64,000 nt of DNA from assembly GCF_025961315.1 (NCBI RefSeq), contig NZ_JAOQNK010000001.1, forward strand, positions 4,154,001-4,218,000. The letters run 5' to 3'. The position numbers and the translations under genes were made by a program. This DNA comes from Sphingobacterium kitahiroshimense (GTDB taxonomy: Bacteria > Bacteroidota > Bacteroidia > Sphingobacteriales > Sphingobacteriaceae). Of this stretch, positions 8,383-18,731 are shown piece after piece. Under the pieces are notes generated by a model. That model made no database searches. It worked only from the letters and a program-made list of their open reading frames with translations, and had not been told where the DNA came from. Positions within the stretch are counted from its first letter, which is position 1. Every line of letters begins with the position of its first letter.

Positions 8383-10683
8383 ATGAAAAATACAATAATG
8401 AATTTTAAAAAAATTTTAGGAGCATTAGTTTTATTGCTCTCTGTTCAGTTGAGCAAAGCACAGTCATTTAGTCCTGTCGATTATGTCAACCCATTGATCG
8501 GGACACAGTCTAAGTACGAATTGTCAAATGGGAATACCTATCCAGCTATTGCAATGCCATGGGGCATGAATTTCTGGACACCACAAACAGGGAGTATGGG
8601 TGATGGCTGGGTCTATACCTATACGGCCGATAAAATCAAAGGTTTTAAACAAACCCATCAGCCAAGTCCTTGGAATAATGATTATGGACAGTTTTCTATT
8701 ATGCCAACAATTGGAGAACCAGTCTTTGACCAAGAAAAGCGTGCGAGCTGGTTTTCCCATAAAGCAGAAGTCGTAAAACCGTATTACTATAGTGTATATC
8801 TTGCAGATCATGATGTGACTACAGAATTAACACCATCGGAGCGAGGGGCAATATTTCGTTTTACCTTTCCAAAAACTGAAGCAGCTCAGGTGGTTATTGA
8901 TGCTTTCGATAAAGGATCATACATTAAAGTAATTCCAGAAGAAAATAAGATAATCGGGTATAACACCCGGAATAGTGGTGGCGTGCCTGATAACTTTAAA
9001 AACTATTTTGTCATCGTTTTTGATCGTTCATTTGATTTTAAAGCAGCTGTAAAGAGTGGCGATATCAAAAATAATGTATTAGAAATGAAGGATAACCATG
9101 CAGGTGCTATCGTAGGATTTAAAAATTTGAAACGAGGTGAGCAGGTTATCGCTCGTGTTGCATCATCATTCATCAGTTTTGAACAAGCGGAGCTAAACCT
9201 TAAAGAAGTTAAAGGCAAAACGTTTGATGAGATAGTTGCGGTAGGAAAAGTGAAATGGAATGAAGTATTGGGACGTGTTGAGGTGAAAGATCCAGATATT
9301 GATCGTTTAAAAACTTTTTATTCCTGTTTGTATCGTTCGACTTTATTTCCGCGAGATTTCTCAGAAATAGATGCACAAGGAAAAAGGGTGCATTATAGTC
9401 CTTATAACGGACAGGTTCTACCCGGGGAAATGTTTACAGATACCGGATTTTGGGATACATTTAGAAGCTTATTTCCCTTATTGAATCTCATCTACCCTGA
9501 AATGAATGATCGTATGCAGGCTGGACTGGTAAATGCATATAAGGAAAGTGGATTTTTACCGGAATGGGCTTCCCCAGGGCATCGCGAGTCAATGATCGGT
9601 AATAATTCGGCCTCAGTGGTGGCAGATGCTTTTGCAACAGGAAGAAAAGGATATGATGCTGATCTATTATGGGACGCTGTCGTGCATGGGGCAAATAACG
9701 CTCATCCTAAAATTTCAGCAACGGGAAGGTTCGGTCATGAGGTGTATAATACATTAGGGTTTATACCAATTGATAAGAATATCAATCAAAATGTCGCCAG
9801 AACTTTGGAATATGCCTATAATGATTGGAGTATCTATCAATTTGGAAAAGCCTTAGGAAAACCAAATTCAGAAATTTCAATTTATGCAAAGCGTGCCATG
9901 AATTATAAAAATATTTATGATGCTGAGACAAAATTGATGCGTGGAAAAAAATCTGATGGTACTTTTATTACACCTTTTGATCCAAGTGCCTGGTCTAAAG
10001 AGTATACTGAAGGAAATGCGTGGCACTGGAGTTTTTGTGTCTTCCATGATCCGCAAGGTTTGATTGATTTAATGGGTAGTAAAAAGGCTTTCAATGCAAT
10101 GCTTGATACCGTATTTGTGATACCTAGCTACGAGGGCATGAAGAGCAGAAGTATGATCCACGAAATGAGAGAAATGCAAATCATGAACATGGGCCAATAT
10201 GCACATGGTAATCAGCCAATTCAGCACATGCCATATCTCTATAATTATGCTGCTGAGCCTTGGAAAGCACAATATTGGGTGCGACAAATCATGGATAAGC
10301 TTTATCTGCCAACTCCCGATGGTTATTGTGGTGATGAAGATAATGGACAAACATCTGCTTGGTATGTTTTCTCAGCTTTGGGTTTCTATCCCGTAGCTCC
10401 AGCTTCGGGCGAATATGTATTGGGATCACCACAATTTCAATCCGTCAAATTAAATCTACAGAATGGGAAAACACTGAAGATCGACGCGACTAATCAAAAT
10501 AAAGATAACGTATACGTCAATGAAGTAAAGGTTAATGGGAAAATGTATACCAAGAATTTCTTTCAATATAAGGAGCTAATGAAAGGGGGGGAGTTGCAAT
10601 TTGATATGGCTGATAAACCGAACAAAAAAAGAGGAATTAAAGATACTGATGCACCCTATTCATTCAGTAAAATGAAATTGTAG
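8383..10683 (+). CDS. GH92 family alpha-mannosidase, complete
   Basis: Exported glycosidase of 766 residues. The ATG at 8383 gives a signal peptide ending LSKAQS; an upstream TTG in frame at 8359 would only add a non-signal extension. The GH92 N-terminal domain is visible in VDYVNPLIGTQ and GNTYPAIAMPWGMNFWTPQTG. The (alpha/alpha)6 catalytic region includes GHRESMIGN (~400), TEGNAWHWSFCVFHDPQGL with Glu543, and GDEDNGQTSAWYVF with Asp651 and Asp653. In characterised GH92 enzymes an EGNAW-type Glu and these acids supply acid/base catalysis with bound Ca2+; exact residue roles are by analogy. It sits after the SusCD terminator and has its own terminator, so it may be a separate transcript. Expected activity is alpha-mannose removal from N-glycans or mannan; linkage unknown. 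Confidence 0.95.
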   Translation: MKNTIMNFKKILGALVLLLSVQLSKAQSFSPVDYVNPLIGTQSKYELSNGNTYPAIAMPWGMNFWTPQTGSMGDGWVYTYTADKIKGFKQTHQPSPWNNDYGQFSIMPTIGEPVFDQEKRASWFSHKAEVVKPYYYSVYLADHDVTTELTPSERGAIFRFTFPKTEAAQVVIDAFDKGSYIKVIPEENKIIGYNTRNSGGVPDNFKNYFVIVFDRSFDFKAAVKSGDIKNNVLEMKDNHAGAIVGFKNLKRGEQVIARVASSFISFEQAELNLKEVKGKTFDEIVAVGKVKWNEVLGRVEVKDPDIDRLKTFYSCLYRSTLFPRDFSEIDAQGKRVHYSPYNGQVLPGEMFTDTGFWDTFRSLFPLLNLIYPEMNDRMQAGLVNAYKESGFLPEWASPGHRESMIGNNSASVVADAFATGRKGYDADLLWDAVVHGANNAHPKISATGRFGHEVYNTLGFIPIDKNINQNVARTLEYAYNDWSIYQFGKALGKPNSEISIYAKRAMNYKNIYDAETKLMRGKKSDGTFITPFDPSAWSKEYTEGNAWHWSFCVFHDPQGLIDLMGSKKAFNAMLDTVFVIPSYEGMKSRSMIHEMREMQIMNMGQYAHGNQPIQHMPYLYNYAAEPWKAQYWVRQIMDKLYLPTPDGYCGDEDNGQTSAWYVFSALGFYPVAPASGEYVLGSPQFQSVKLNLQNGKTLKIDATNQNKDNVYVNEVKVNGKMYTKNFFQYKELMKGGELQFDMADKPNKKRGIKDTDAPYSFSKMKL

Positions 10684-10763
10684 CAATAAATCAATTTTGA
10701 ATGTACTAACGAAAATTTTTAAAAGAGATCTTTAATGCCAACAATGGTTGTTATTAGGCTATT

Positions 10764-10807
10764 AAACAGGGGGCGACAATTTTTTGTCTGCCCCCTGTTT
10801 GTTTTTT
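10764..10807 (+). terminator. Strong intrinsic terminator after GH92
   Basis: AAACAGGGGG (10764-10773) pairs with CCCCCTGTTT (10791-10800), extended inward by partly paired bases. GTTTTTT follows. It separates the GH92 gene from the DUF6377 regulator. Confidence 0.9.
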
Positions 10808-10856
10808 ATAGCTAAAATATGATATATTTATCTTCAACCATTGGGGAATTTAAATA

Positions 10857-12485
10857 ATGACGAAACGTTTTATTACTCTTTTTTTATTCTATTTTTTCAT
10901 TTTAACAGTCTTTGCGCAAGATTTGAGCGATAGTATAAGTCTATATCGCAAGCTTGATTATGTTATGGAAAATCAAGAACTCTATGTGAAAAAAAGAGAA
11001 GATCATATTGCTAAACTTAAACAGGAAGCCTCTTTGGTAAAAAAAGATGAACATGACTATCTAAAGAAAAATTACGAAATATTTAAAAACTATAAAAAGT
11101 TTCAATCCGACTCAGCATTGCATTATATTAGACTATGTCGACAATTAACTTTAAAAAATTCAGATTCGTCATCAATAGCTGTAAGTCTAGATCTGGCTTG
11201 GATATATTCTTCAATAGGTAGGTACATTGAGGCAGAACATGTATTGCAACAGTTAAATCCCACGACACTATCAAGTACATTATTACCGCAATATTATGAA
11301 ACTTATAGCGCTTTTTACAGTCATTATGGCCAAAGCAATAATCATGAAAAATACTACCAGGCAAGTGAGCGTTACCGAGACTCCTTGTTAATGGTTCTTG
11401 ATCCACAGTCTTCTCAGTTTAAAAGTGCAACAGCGATTAAAATCCTATTTCAAGGACAGCGAGAAGAGGCTAAGACCTTATTTAAAGCCATGTGGAAGGA
11501 AAACAAAGAAGATTTAGAACAAAGAGCACTTATTGCCTATTTCATAGGACTAATCTATAAGCAGGAAAAAAATATAATCGCACAGCGTTATTATTTTGCG
11601 CAGTCAGCAATTGCTGATATTGAAATTGCTAATCGTGACAATGCCTCTTTGCAAGATCTGGCATTGACTTATTATGAGCTCCGCGACTTTGATCATGCAT
11701 TTAAATTTATCGAAAAAGCGATCGATGACGCAATGGGTTGTAATGTTCGTTATCGTATAGTAGAAGGCACATCTTTTTATCCGATTATTAACGCCGCTTA
11801 TCAGAAGAAAATCAATACCCAGAATAGACAGTTACAAGTGATGTTAATTGTCATTAGCTTTTTATCATTGATCTTGATTATCGGTTTGGTATTTATCTTT
11901 AGGCAGGTACAACGACTAAGGTTAACACGTGAAGAACTTTCGATGACCAATAGCAATTTACGTAAACTGAATGAAGAGGTCAATGATAAAAACATGCAGC
12001 TCTTTGAATCAAATCACATCAAAGAAGAATATATCGCCCAATTTTTTGATCTCTGTTCCAATTATATTGATAAGATGGAAGACATACGGAAAGCACTTCT
12101 TAAAAAAGCCAGTACCCAGCAATGGGATGCGATCAAAGATCAACTGAAATCCACACAGATGGTCGAACGGGAAGTGCAGCAGTTATATATTAATTTTGAC
12201 CGCATTTTCTTAAATCTATATCCTTCATTTGTTGCAGATTTCAATAAACTGCTTGCTCCAGATGAGCAAATCCTACCCAAGAAAGGTGAGTTTCTAAATA
12301 CTGAGCTCCGTATTTTTGCCTTGATTCGTCTGGGCATTTCAGACAGTGTTAAGATCGCGAGTTTCTTACGCTACTCCCTTCGCACAGTCTATAACTATCG
12401 GACCAAAGTCCGCAATAAAGCCGTTGGAAATCGAGATGATTTTGAAGATCAAGTCCGACAAATTGCAGTAATTGATCGCTCTTAA
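10857..12485 (+). CDS. DUF6377-type membrane regulator with TPR region and C-terminal HTH
   Basis: Protein of 542 residues with the layout of the DUF6377 regulators found beside SusCD genes in Bacteroidota. A signal peptide or anchor lies at ~1-20. An exported helical repeat region (~20-320) carries TPR-like pairs. A single transmembrane helix near 325-347 (VMLIVISFLSLILIIGLVFIF) is followed by a coiled coil (~350-395). The cytoplasmic C-terminus contains FALIRLGISDSVKIASFLRY and SLRTVYNYRTKVRNKA, a LuxR-like helix-turn-helix. The architecture suggests a one-component regulator reading a periplasmic signal and binding DNA directly. A promoter-like element lies just downstream, ahead of SusC at 12689, and is a natural target. 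Family name from memory of its conserved C-terminus. Confidence 0.8.
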   Translation: MTKRFITLFLFYFFILTVFAQDLSDSISLYRKLDYVMENQELYVKKREDHIAKLKQEASLVKKDEHDYLKKNYEIFKNYKKFQSDSALHYIRLCRQLTLKNSDSSSIAVSLDLAWIYSSIGRYIEAEHVLQQLNPTTLSSTLLPQYYETYSAFYSHYGQSNNHEKYYQASERYRDSLLMVLDPQSSQFKSATAIKILFQGQREEAKTLFKAMWKENKEDLEQRALIAYFIGLIYKQEKNIIAQRYYFAQSAIADIEIANRDNASLQDLALTYYELRDFDHAFKFIEKAIDDAMGCNVRYRIVEGTSFYPIINAAYQKKINTQNRQLQVMLIVISFLSLILIIGLVFIFRQVQRLRLTREELSMTNSNLRKLNEEVNDKNMQLFESNHIKEEYIAQFFDLCSNYIDKMEDIRKALLKKASTQQWDAIKDQLKSTQMVEREVQQLYINFDRIFLNLYPSFVADFNKLLAPDEQILPKKGEFLNTELRIFALIRLGISDSVKIASFLRYSLRTVYNYRTKVRNKAVGNRDDFEDQVRQIAVIDRS

Positions 12486-12582
12486 AGGTCAATCTAGTAC
12501 TTTTTAACTCCCTAAATTTTATTTAACCATCTTGTTTTAAGGTGTTTAGAAAATATGATCAGTACTTTTTATATTTAGACCC

Positions 12583-12613
12583 TTTTATCCCGCTCAGCGT
12601 TCTAGTAGCTTTG
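12583..12613 (+). promoter_or_regulatory. Bacteroidota-type promoter for the GH30 locus
   Basis: A TTTT at 12583-12586, then 19 bases, then TAGCTTTG at 12606-12613, fit the TTTG-N19-TAnnTTTG pattern (three of four -33 bases, full -7 match). This predicts a start near 12620 and a ~70-nt leader before SusC. The leader contains a small hairpin, CATAGA (12621-12626) with TCTATG (12637-12642). Confidence 0.6.
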
Positions 12614-12688
12614 TTTTTGTCATAGAGCTGGGGAATTCTATGGCTATTTGAGTAGTTCTCAAACTAAATTATTGAAACCATTTTATAA

Positions 12689-15673
12689 ATGCTTATGATT
12701 TTCTTTACTAAGAAAGCAACTCTTTTTATGTGGGTAATTTATTTCTTTGCGATAGTCGGTACATCCGTCGCTCAGGATAAAATACAGATCAGTGGACGTG
12801 TACTTGATGTCCAAGATCAGAAGCCACTAGGAGGTGTTACAATTGTTCAAAAAGGAACAGTCAATGGCGTATCTTCTCAAGAAGATGGACGCTTTCAAAT
12901 CTCGGTTCCATCCGGAACAACTTTGTTATTTACCTACGTTGGTTATGATAGAAAGGAAGTGGTGGTCAATTCCAACAACCTGACAGTACAATTAAGCTCT
13001 TCTGCCAATGTACTGGAAGATGTGGTTGTGATTGGGTACGGTAGCGTAAAACGAAAAGATGTAACCACAGCAATCTCATCGGTATCAACAAAAGATCTTG
13101 AAAAAAGACCAATTGTAAATGTCGGTCAAGCAATTCAAGGAAAAGCTGCAGGAGTTGCGGTAATACAGCCGAATGGCGCACCAGGAGGTCAGATGAACAT
13201 TCGTGTGCGAGGAACAACTTCTTTCAATGGGAGTAATGATCCGCTTTATGTTGTCGACGGTGTACCGGTAGATAATATCAAATTTCTGTCGCCCAATGAT
13301 GTGACCGATATTCAGATTCTGAAAGATGCATCTTCTGCGGCTATTTATGGTTCAAGAGCCGCTAATGGTGTAGTTTTAATAACGACTAAAACCGGGAAAG
13401 TTGGCGAAGGAAAAATTACATTTGGTGCGCAACTTACATCCAATATTGTGAATAACACCGTCAATGTGCTAAGCACCGCGCAATATCGAGATCTTCAGAA
13501 TGAAATTGGAATGGTTAATTTACCTGCTGGATTGACAGATCAAACAGATTGGTTTAAGGAAACCTATAAAACAGGGGTTCAACAGAACTATCAACTGACA
13601 ATTTCAGACGGTACAGAAAAATTAAGATATTATCTTTCTGGAGGATTTACAGATGATAAAGGAACATTAAAAGGTTCGTTTTTCAAACGATATAATTTTA
13701 AAGCAAATATCGATAATCAAGTCCGTAAATGGTTAAAAGTTAATGCAAATATCACCTATTCTGACTATAATGATAATGGTATTACTTCAGGCTTAGGTTC
13801 CAATAGAGGCGGAGTCGTTACAGCTGTGATTACAACACCAACATATGCTCCAATATGGGATCCAACAGATCCAGATCGCTATTATAACAATTTCTATGGA
13901 ATCAATAATATTACCAGTCCGATTGAGAACCTAGCGAGAACAAAATATAACAACAATCGCGAAAATAGAATATTAGCATCAGGAAGTGCCTTAATCACCT
14001 TTAATCCTGATCTGAATTTTAAATCTTCATTCACTTTAGATAGAAGAAACGGTTTATTGACAACTTTTCTAGATCCGTTAACAACAACATGGGGTAGAAA
14101 TCAATACGGTGAAGCATCAGATATCCGTAATATGAATACGGTGTTGACATGGGATAATGTTTTGACCTATAATAAAAGATTTGGAAAGCATAATATAGAA
14201 GCAATGGGCGGTTCGTCTTGGACCGATTCAAAGTATACCAATAGCTATATCAATGGATCAAATTACGCAAATGGTCTTATCCAGACTTTGAATGCAGCAA
14301 ACAAAATTTCTTGGAATGGTACAGGTTCTGGAGCATCGAATTGGGGGATAATGTCTTATTTCGCAAGAGCAATGTATAACTATGACGGTAAATACCTGTT
14401 AACTGCCAATATGCGTGCTGATGGATCTTCCAAATTAAATCCAAACGATCGTTGGGGTTATTTTCCTTCTTTATCAGCAGCATGGAGACTTTCATCAGAA
14501 AATTTCTTAAAAGATGTGGAATGGATCAATGACTTAAAGGTTAGAGGAGGCTGGGGACAAACGGGAAACCAGTCAGGTCTTGGTGATTATTCTTATCTCG
14601 CATTCAACGGAATAGAGCGGATAGAATGGTTTAAGGTCGGACAAGAACATGCAGTACCTAATATTACCCAATCGAATACATTAAGAGCAACGGATTTAAC
14701 TTGGGAAACGACTACACAATCCAACATAGGCTTGGATGTTGCGGCCTTTCAGAATAGGATAACATTGACCTTAGATTATTATCATAAGAAAACAACAAAT
14801 ATGTTGATGGAAGTTTCCCTTCCAGCAGGTTCGGCAGCAGCAAACGTGATCAAGCGTAATGAAGGCGAAATGACCAATAAAGGAGTAGAAATTGCTGTAG
14901 GTTCGAAAAATTTAATTGGAGCTTTTACCTGGGGTACAGATTTTAATATCTCATTTAATAAAAATCGTCTGGATAAACTCGTGTTAAGTCAGCTTTATAA
15001 CGATGCAATGACCAACGACAATGTGCATGATTATGCAGTTCGAAACCAACCCGGACGTGCTTTGGGAGGTTTCTTCGGTTATATCAGCGATGGAGTTAAT
15101 CCAGAGACCGGTCAATTGATGTATCGTGATTTGAATGGTGATCAAAAAATATCATCTTCAGATAGAACATATATTGGCGATCCAAATCCCAAATTTACTT
15201 ACGGTATGACCAATAGTTTTTCTTGGAAAAACTTTGATCTAAGCATATTTATTCAAGGGACATATGGCAATGATATCTTTAATGCAAGCCGTATGGAAAC
15301 AGAGGGGATGTATGATGGTCGTAATCAATCCACAGTGGTATTAGACCGTTGGCGTGTACCAGGACAGATTACAGATGTACCTAAAGCGGGATTTGATATG
15401 AAAAATTCAACATATTTTGTGGAAGATGGAAGTTATTTGAGATTGAAAAATATTTCATTTGGTTATTCCATTGCTCCAGAGCGATTGAAAAGAATTGGTA
15501 TTCAAAAAATACAACCTTATTTATCTGCTAGTAATTTGTTGACTTGGACCAAATATTCTGGTATGGATCCTGAAGTAAACCAATACGGAAACTCAGGACG
15601 TGTACAGGGAATAGATTGGGGAACTTATCCGCAAAGTAGATCATTTGTAGTTGGAGTAAATGTCGAATTTTAA
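12689..15673 (+). CDS. SusC-family TonB-dependent transporter (GH30 locus)
   Basis: Outer-membrane channel of 994 residues. The signal peptide ends TSVAQDK. A carboxypeptidase-regulatory-like domain (~30-105) with ISGRVLDVQDQKPLGGVTI is followed by VVVIGYGSVKRKD at the TonB-contact site. The plug has GAPGGQMNIRVRGTTSFNG and ILKDASSAAIYGSRAANGVVLI, and the barrel ends VGVNVEF. It lacks an STN domain. ATGs at 12689 and 12695 are both plausible starts. The SusD partner begins 10 nt after the stop. The associated GH30 enzyme and surface lipoprotein suggest import of short beta-glucan oligosaccharides, which is an inference from gene order. Confidence 0.95.
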   Translation: MLMIFFTKKATLFMWVIYFFAIVGTSVAQDKIQISGRVLDVQDQKPLGGVTIVQKGTVNGVSSQEDGRFQISVPSGTTLLFTYVGYDRKEVVVNSNNLTVQLSSSANVLEDVVVIGYGSVKRKDVTTAISSVSTKDLEKRPIVNVGQAIQGKAAGVAVIQPNGAPGGQMNIRVRGTTSFNGSNDPLYVVDGVPVDNIKFLSPNDVTDIQILKDASSAAIYGSRAANGVVLITTKTGKVGEGKITFGAQLTSNIVNNTVNVLSTAQYRDLQNEIGMVNLPAGLTDQTDWFKETYKTGVQQNYQLTISDGTEKLRYYLSGGFTDDKGTLKGSFFKRYNFKANIDNQVRKWLKVNANITYSDYNDNGITSGLGSNRGGVVTAVITTPTYAPIWDPTDPDRYYNNFYGINNITSPIENLARTKYNNNRENRILASGSALITFNPDLNFKSSFTLDRRNGLLTTFLDPLTTTWGRNQYGEASDIRNMNTVLTWDNVLTYNKRFGKHNIEAMGGSSWTDSKYTNSYINGSNYANGLIQTLNAANKISWNGTGSGASNWGIMSYFARAMYNYDGKYLLTANMRADGSSKLNPNDRWGYFPSLSAAWRLSSENFLKDVEWINDLKVRGGWGQTGNQSGLGDYSYLAFNGIERIEWFKVGQEHAVPNITQSNTLRATDLTWETTTQSNIGLDVAAFQNRITLTLDYYHKKTTNMLMEVSLPAGSAAANVIKRNEGEMTNKGVEIAVGSKNLIGAFTWGTDFNISFNKNRLDKLVLSQLYNDAMTNDNVHDYAVRNQPGRALGGFFGYISDGVNPETGQLMYRDLNGDQKISSSDRTYIGDPNPKFTYGMTNSFSWKNFDLSIFIQGTYGNDIFNASRMETEGMYDGRNQSTVVLDRWRVPGQITDVPKAGFDMKNSTYFVEDGSYLRLKNISFGYSIAPERLKRIGIQKIQPYLSASNLLTWTKYSGMDPEVNQYGNSGRVQGIDWGTYPQSRSFVVGVNVEF

Positions 15674-15683
15674 TGGAATAATC

Positions 15684-17207
15684 ATGAAAACAATAGCTAT
15701 AAAAATATTTTTCAACTTGGTTATCATATCTATTTTAGCCACTTCTTGTTCTTTGAACAGGGACCCATTGGACGGTTATTCGGATGATAGTCAGGGAAAA
15801 ACCGAATCAGGAACTCAGATTGTTTTTAAGAACAAGAGTGAAGTGGACAATTTTTTAACGGGTATTTATCAACAGATGCGTGACAGACAAGAACATTGGT
15901 ATGTTGACTTATTACTCATCTCCGAATCGCATGCCGACAATGCATATGCAGGTACAACAGGAGCAGAAGTATTACCCTTTGAGAACAATTCCATTGAAGG
16001 GTCCAACTCTGTTGTCGATCGGGATTGGGGTCGTTATTTAGAAGATATAGCACGTGCTAACCGTTTAATTATTAATATCGATAGCGTAGCAGATAAATCT
16101 GTAAATGATACGGATATTAAATCATATAAAGCACAAGCCAAGATCTTCCGAGCATTAGCAATGTTTGATATGGTAAGAATTTTCGGATCCATTCCCGTTA
16201 TCACGACGCAAGCTGCAGATATTACAGCTGAAAATATTGAAGAAGTGTATCCGCAGTATTTCCCATTTCAAAGCACAGAAGAAGAAGCATATCGTCAGAT
16301 TGAAAAAGATTTAGTGGAAGCATTAGCTGATGCACCTAATGGATCTGGGACTGATAAAACAAGGTTTACAAAATCTGTTGCCAAAGCTATGTTAGCTAAA
16401 ATTTATGCTGAAAAACCGATTCGAGACTATGCGAAAGTAATCCAATATGTAGATGCACTTACAGCTGATGGTTTCGAATTGAATACCAATTATGCCGATA
16501 TCTATGCAATGAATGCAGGGAATACGGATTTAGTACAGCGTAATACACGTGAATCAATTTTAGAAGCACAATTTATGCCGGGGGCTGGTAACTGGGCAAC
16601 TTGGATGTTTGGTCGTGATCTTTCTAATTATGAAAATAGCTTTACATGGGCTAAGTGGATCACACCATCTCGAGATTTGATTCAGACCTATCAAAATGAA
16701 GGTGATAAAATAAGGATGGATCAGTCAATTGTGTATTATGTAGCCAAATGGAGTAATTACTATCCGGCATCCCATTACCCCTTTATGTTCAAATTGAGAT
16801 CGTCTATGAGTAGTATGGTTAAACTAAGATACGCCGATTTATTATTACTAAAAGCCGAAGCTCTAATTATGCAGTCTAGCCCTAATTTGAGTGCTGCTGC
16901 AGACATCATTGATCGTGTTCGTGAAAGAGTAAAACTTCCGAAATTAGATAATTCCATACGTGCAGGTAAAGATCGTATGTTGGATGCATTATTGAAAGAG
17001 CGACGTTTAGAATTAGCTTTTGAAGGACAGCGTTGGTTTGATTTAGTAAGATTAGATCGAGTCGAGGCTGTAATGAATGCGGTATATGCGAAAGATTCAG
17101 GACGCAAATCTCAGGTCTATCCATTTAATCAGTATTCATACCGCCTGCCGATTCCACAAGCAAAGATCGATCAGAATCCAAATTTAGTGCAAAATCTAGG
17201 GTACTAA
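15684..17207 (+). CDS. SusD/RagB-family outer-membrane lipoprotein (GH30 locus)
   Basis: SusD lid of 507 residues. The ATG at 15684 gives a clean lipoprotein signal ending ILATSCSLNRDPLDGY; an in-frame ATG at 15660 overlaps the SusC stop and is less likely. Typical SusD features are the segment FRALAMFDMVRIFGSIPVI, the C-terminal KLRYADLLLLKAEALI, the helix VRERVKLPKLD, LLKERRLELAFEGQRWFDLVR, and the tail YRLPIPQAKIDQNPNLVQN. It follows its SusC by 10 nt and precedes the GH30 gene by 15 nt, so all are one operon. It would cap the SusC barrel and hold the glycan at the cell surface. Confidence 0.95.
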   Translation: MKTIAIKIFFNLVIISILATSCSLNRDPLDGYSDDSQGKTESGTQIVFKNKSEVDNFLTGIYQQMRDRQEHWYVDLLLISESHADNAYAGTTGAEVLPFENNSIEGSNSVVDRDWGRYLEDIARANRLIINIDSVADKSVNDTDIKSYKAQAKIFRALAMFDMVRIFGSIPVITTQAADITAENIEEVYPQYFPFQSTEEEAYRQIEKDLVEALADAPNGSGTDKTRFTKSVAKAMLAKIYAEKPIRDYAKVIQYVDALTADGFELNTNYADIYAMNAGNTDLVQRNTRESILEAQFMPGAGNWATWMFGRDLSNYENSFTWAKWITPSRDLIQTYQNEGDKIRMDQSIVYYVAKWSNYYPASHYPFMFKLRSSMSSMVKLRYADLLLLKAEALIMQSSPNLSAAADIIDRVRERVKLPKLDNSIRAGKDRMLDALLKERRLELAFEGQRWFDLVRLDRVEAVMNAVYAKDSGRKSQVYPFNQYSYRLPIPQAKIDQNPNLVQNLGY

Positions 17208-17222
17208 TTAATTGAAAATTTT

Positions 17223-18719
17223 ATGAAACGCAAAAATAATAACACTATGATATATACACTACTGTTGTCCTGTTTAATTACGGCAACATCATGTAACCGA
17301 GATAGCTATAAGCCTTCAGCTTCAGATAACATAAAAGACAAAGGCGATGTAACGATTTATACAACAACCAATACACGTTCCCAAGATTTTACAAAAGGAT
17401 ATATAGATTTCAGTACGAAATTTAATATGTCACCAAACACGATCACATTAGATCCGAACCAAAAGTTTCAAACGATGGACGGTTTTGGTGCCGCTATTAC
17501 AGGATCTACTTGTTATAATTTGATGAAGATGAGCAAGGAAGATCGTACCAAGTTTTTAACAGAAACTTTTTCAGATGAAAAAGGTATGGGAATGAACTAT
17601 ATTAGAATCGCTATTGGATGTTCTGATTTCTCTTTAAGCGAGTATACTTGTTGGGATAAAGAAGGGAAAGAAAATTTTGCTTTGCAATTCGAAGAGAAGC
17701 AATATATCCTACCTGTGCTAAAAGAAATACTGGCAATCAATCCATCAATCAAAATTATGGGTTCTCCATGGACACCGCCCAAATGGATGAAAGTAAATAA
17801 TTTGACAGATTTGAAACCTTTCGATTCTTGGACGAGTGGTCAATTAAACCCTAAGCATTACCAAGACTATGGATGGTATTTTGTGCAGTGGTTGCAGGCA
17901 ATGAAAAAAGAAGGTATCACGGTATCTTCGATTACAGTTCAAAACGAACCGTTAAACCGTGGTAATTCGGCTTCGTTATACATGACCTGGCAAGAACAAC
18001 AGGCTTTTATTAAACAAGCATTAGGTCCGCAATTGAAAGCAGCTGCGTTAGAAACTAAAATCTATGCCTTCGATCATAATTACAACTATGATAATATTGC
18101 TGATCAAAATGACTATCCTGTGAAAATTTATAACGATGCAGGTGCCGCTTCTTATATAGCTGGAGCCGCATTTCACAATTATGGCGGTGACAAAGCTGAA
18201 TTATTGGATATTCATAACCAACGTCCAGATAAAGAACTGGTCTTTACAGAAACATCTATCGGAGAGTGGAATGAAGGTCGAAATCTTGAAAAGAGATTAA
18301 TGGAAGATATGCGTGAAGTAGCGTTAGGAACGGTCAATAATTGGAGCCGGGCAGTTATAGTTTGGAATCTGATGTTAGACACCGATAAAGGACCAAATCG
18401 TGAAGGGGGATGCCAGACCTGTTATGGTGCTGTTGATATCAGTAAATCTAATTTTAAGAATATCACACGCAATTCGCACTACTACATTGTAGGACACCTT
18501 TCGTCAGTCGTAAAATCTGGTGCAGTTCGTATTGGAGCGAAAGGATATACAGCAGAGGGGCTAGTGTACACTGCATTTCAAAATAAAGATGGGTCTTATG
18601 CAATTGTATTGCTGAATGATGCCGAAGAAAATAGAAAGATTACAATAAGTGATTCAAAAAATCATTTTAGCTATGAGGTGCCAGCTAAATCAGTAGTTTC
18701 TTATCGTTGGGCCAATTAA
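17223..18719 (+). CDS. GH30 family glycosidase, probable endo-beta-1,6-glucanase type
   Basis: Lipoprotein glycosidase of 498 residues with signal TATSCNRD. The clan-A TIM barrel and C-terminal beta-sandwich of GH30 are evident: FQTMDGFGAAITGST at the start, YIRIAIGCSDFS, SPWTPPKWMK, the acid/base Glu242 in VQNEPL, the nucleophile Glu343 in FTETSIGEW, and a C-terminal sandwich with YAIVLLNDAEENRKI. GH30 includes glucosylceramidases, beta-1,6-glucanases, xylanases and others. The Bacteroidota SusCD-linked branch is best known for endo-beta-1,6-glucanase. The lipid anchor and position directly after SusD suggest a cell-surface enzyme that cuts polymer for import. Family call firm, substrate moderately supported by the operon layout. 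Confidence 0.93.
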   Translation: MKRKNNNTMIYTLLLSCLITATSCNRDSYKPSASDNIKDKGDVTIYTTTNTRSQDFTKGYIDFSTKFNMSPNTITLDPNQKFQTMDGFGAAITGSTCYNLMKMSKEDRTKFLTETFSDEKGMGMNYIRIAIGCSDFSLSEYTCWDKEGKENFALQFEEKQYILPVLKEILAINPSIKIMGSPWTPPKWMKVNNLTDLKPFDSWTSGQLNPKHYQDYGWYFVQWLQAMKKEGITVSSITVQNEPLNRGNSASLYMTWQEQQAFIKQALGPQLKAAALETKIYAFDHNYNYDNIADQNDYPVKIYNDAGAASYIAGAAFHNYGGDKAELLDIHNQRPDKELVFTETSIGEWNEGRNLEKRLMEDMREVALGTVNNWSRAVIVWNLMLDTDKGPNREGGCQTCYGAVDISKSNFKNITRNSHYYIVGHLSSVVKSGAVRIGAKGYTAEGLVYTAFQNKDGSYAIVLLNDAEENRKITISDSKNHFSYEVPAKSVVSYRWAN

Positions 18720-18731
18720 AATCTAAAAAAC

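Noticed and set aside
15660..15684. Earlier start for the GH30-locus SusD
   Set aside because: It overlaps the SusC stop and would place eight polar residues before the lipoprotein signal.
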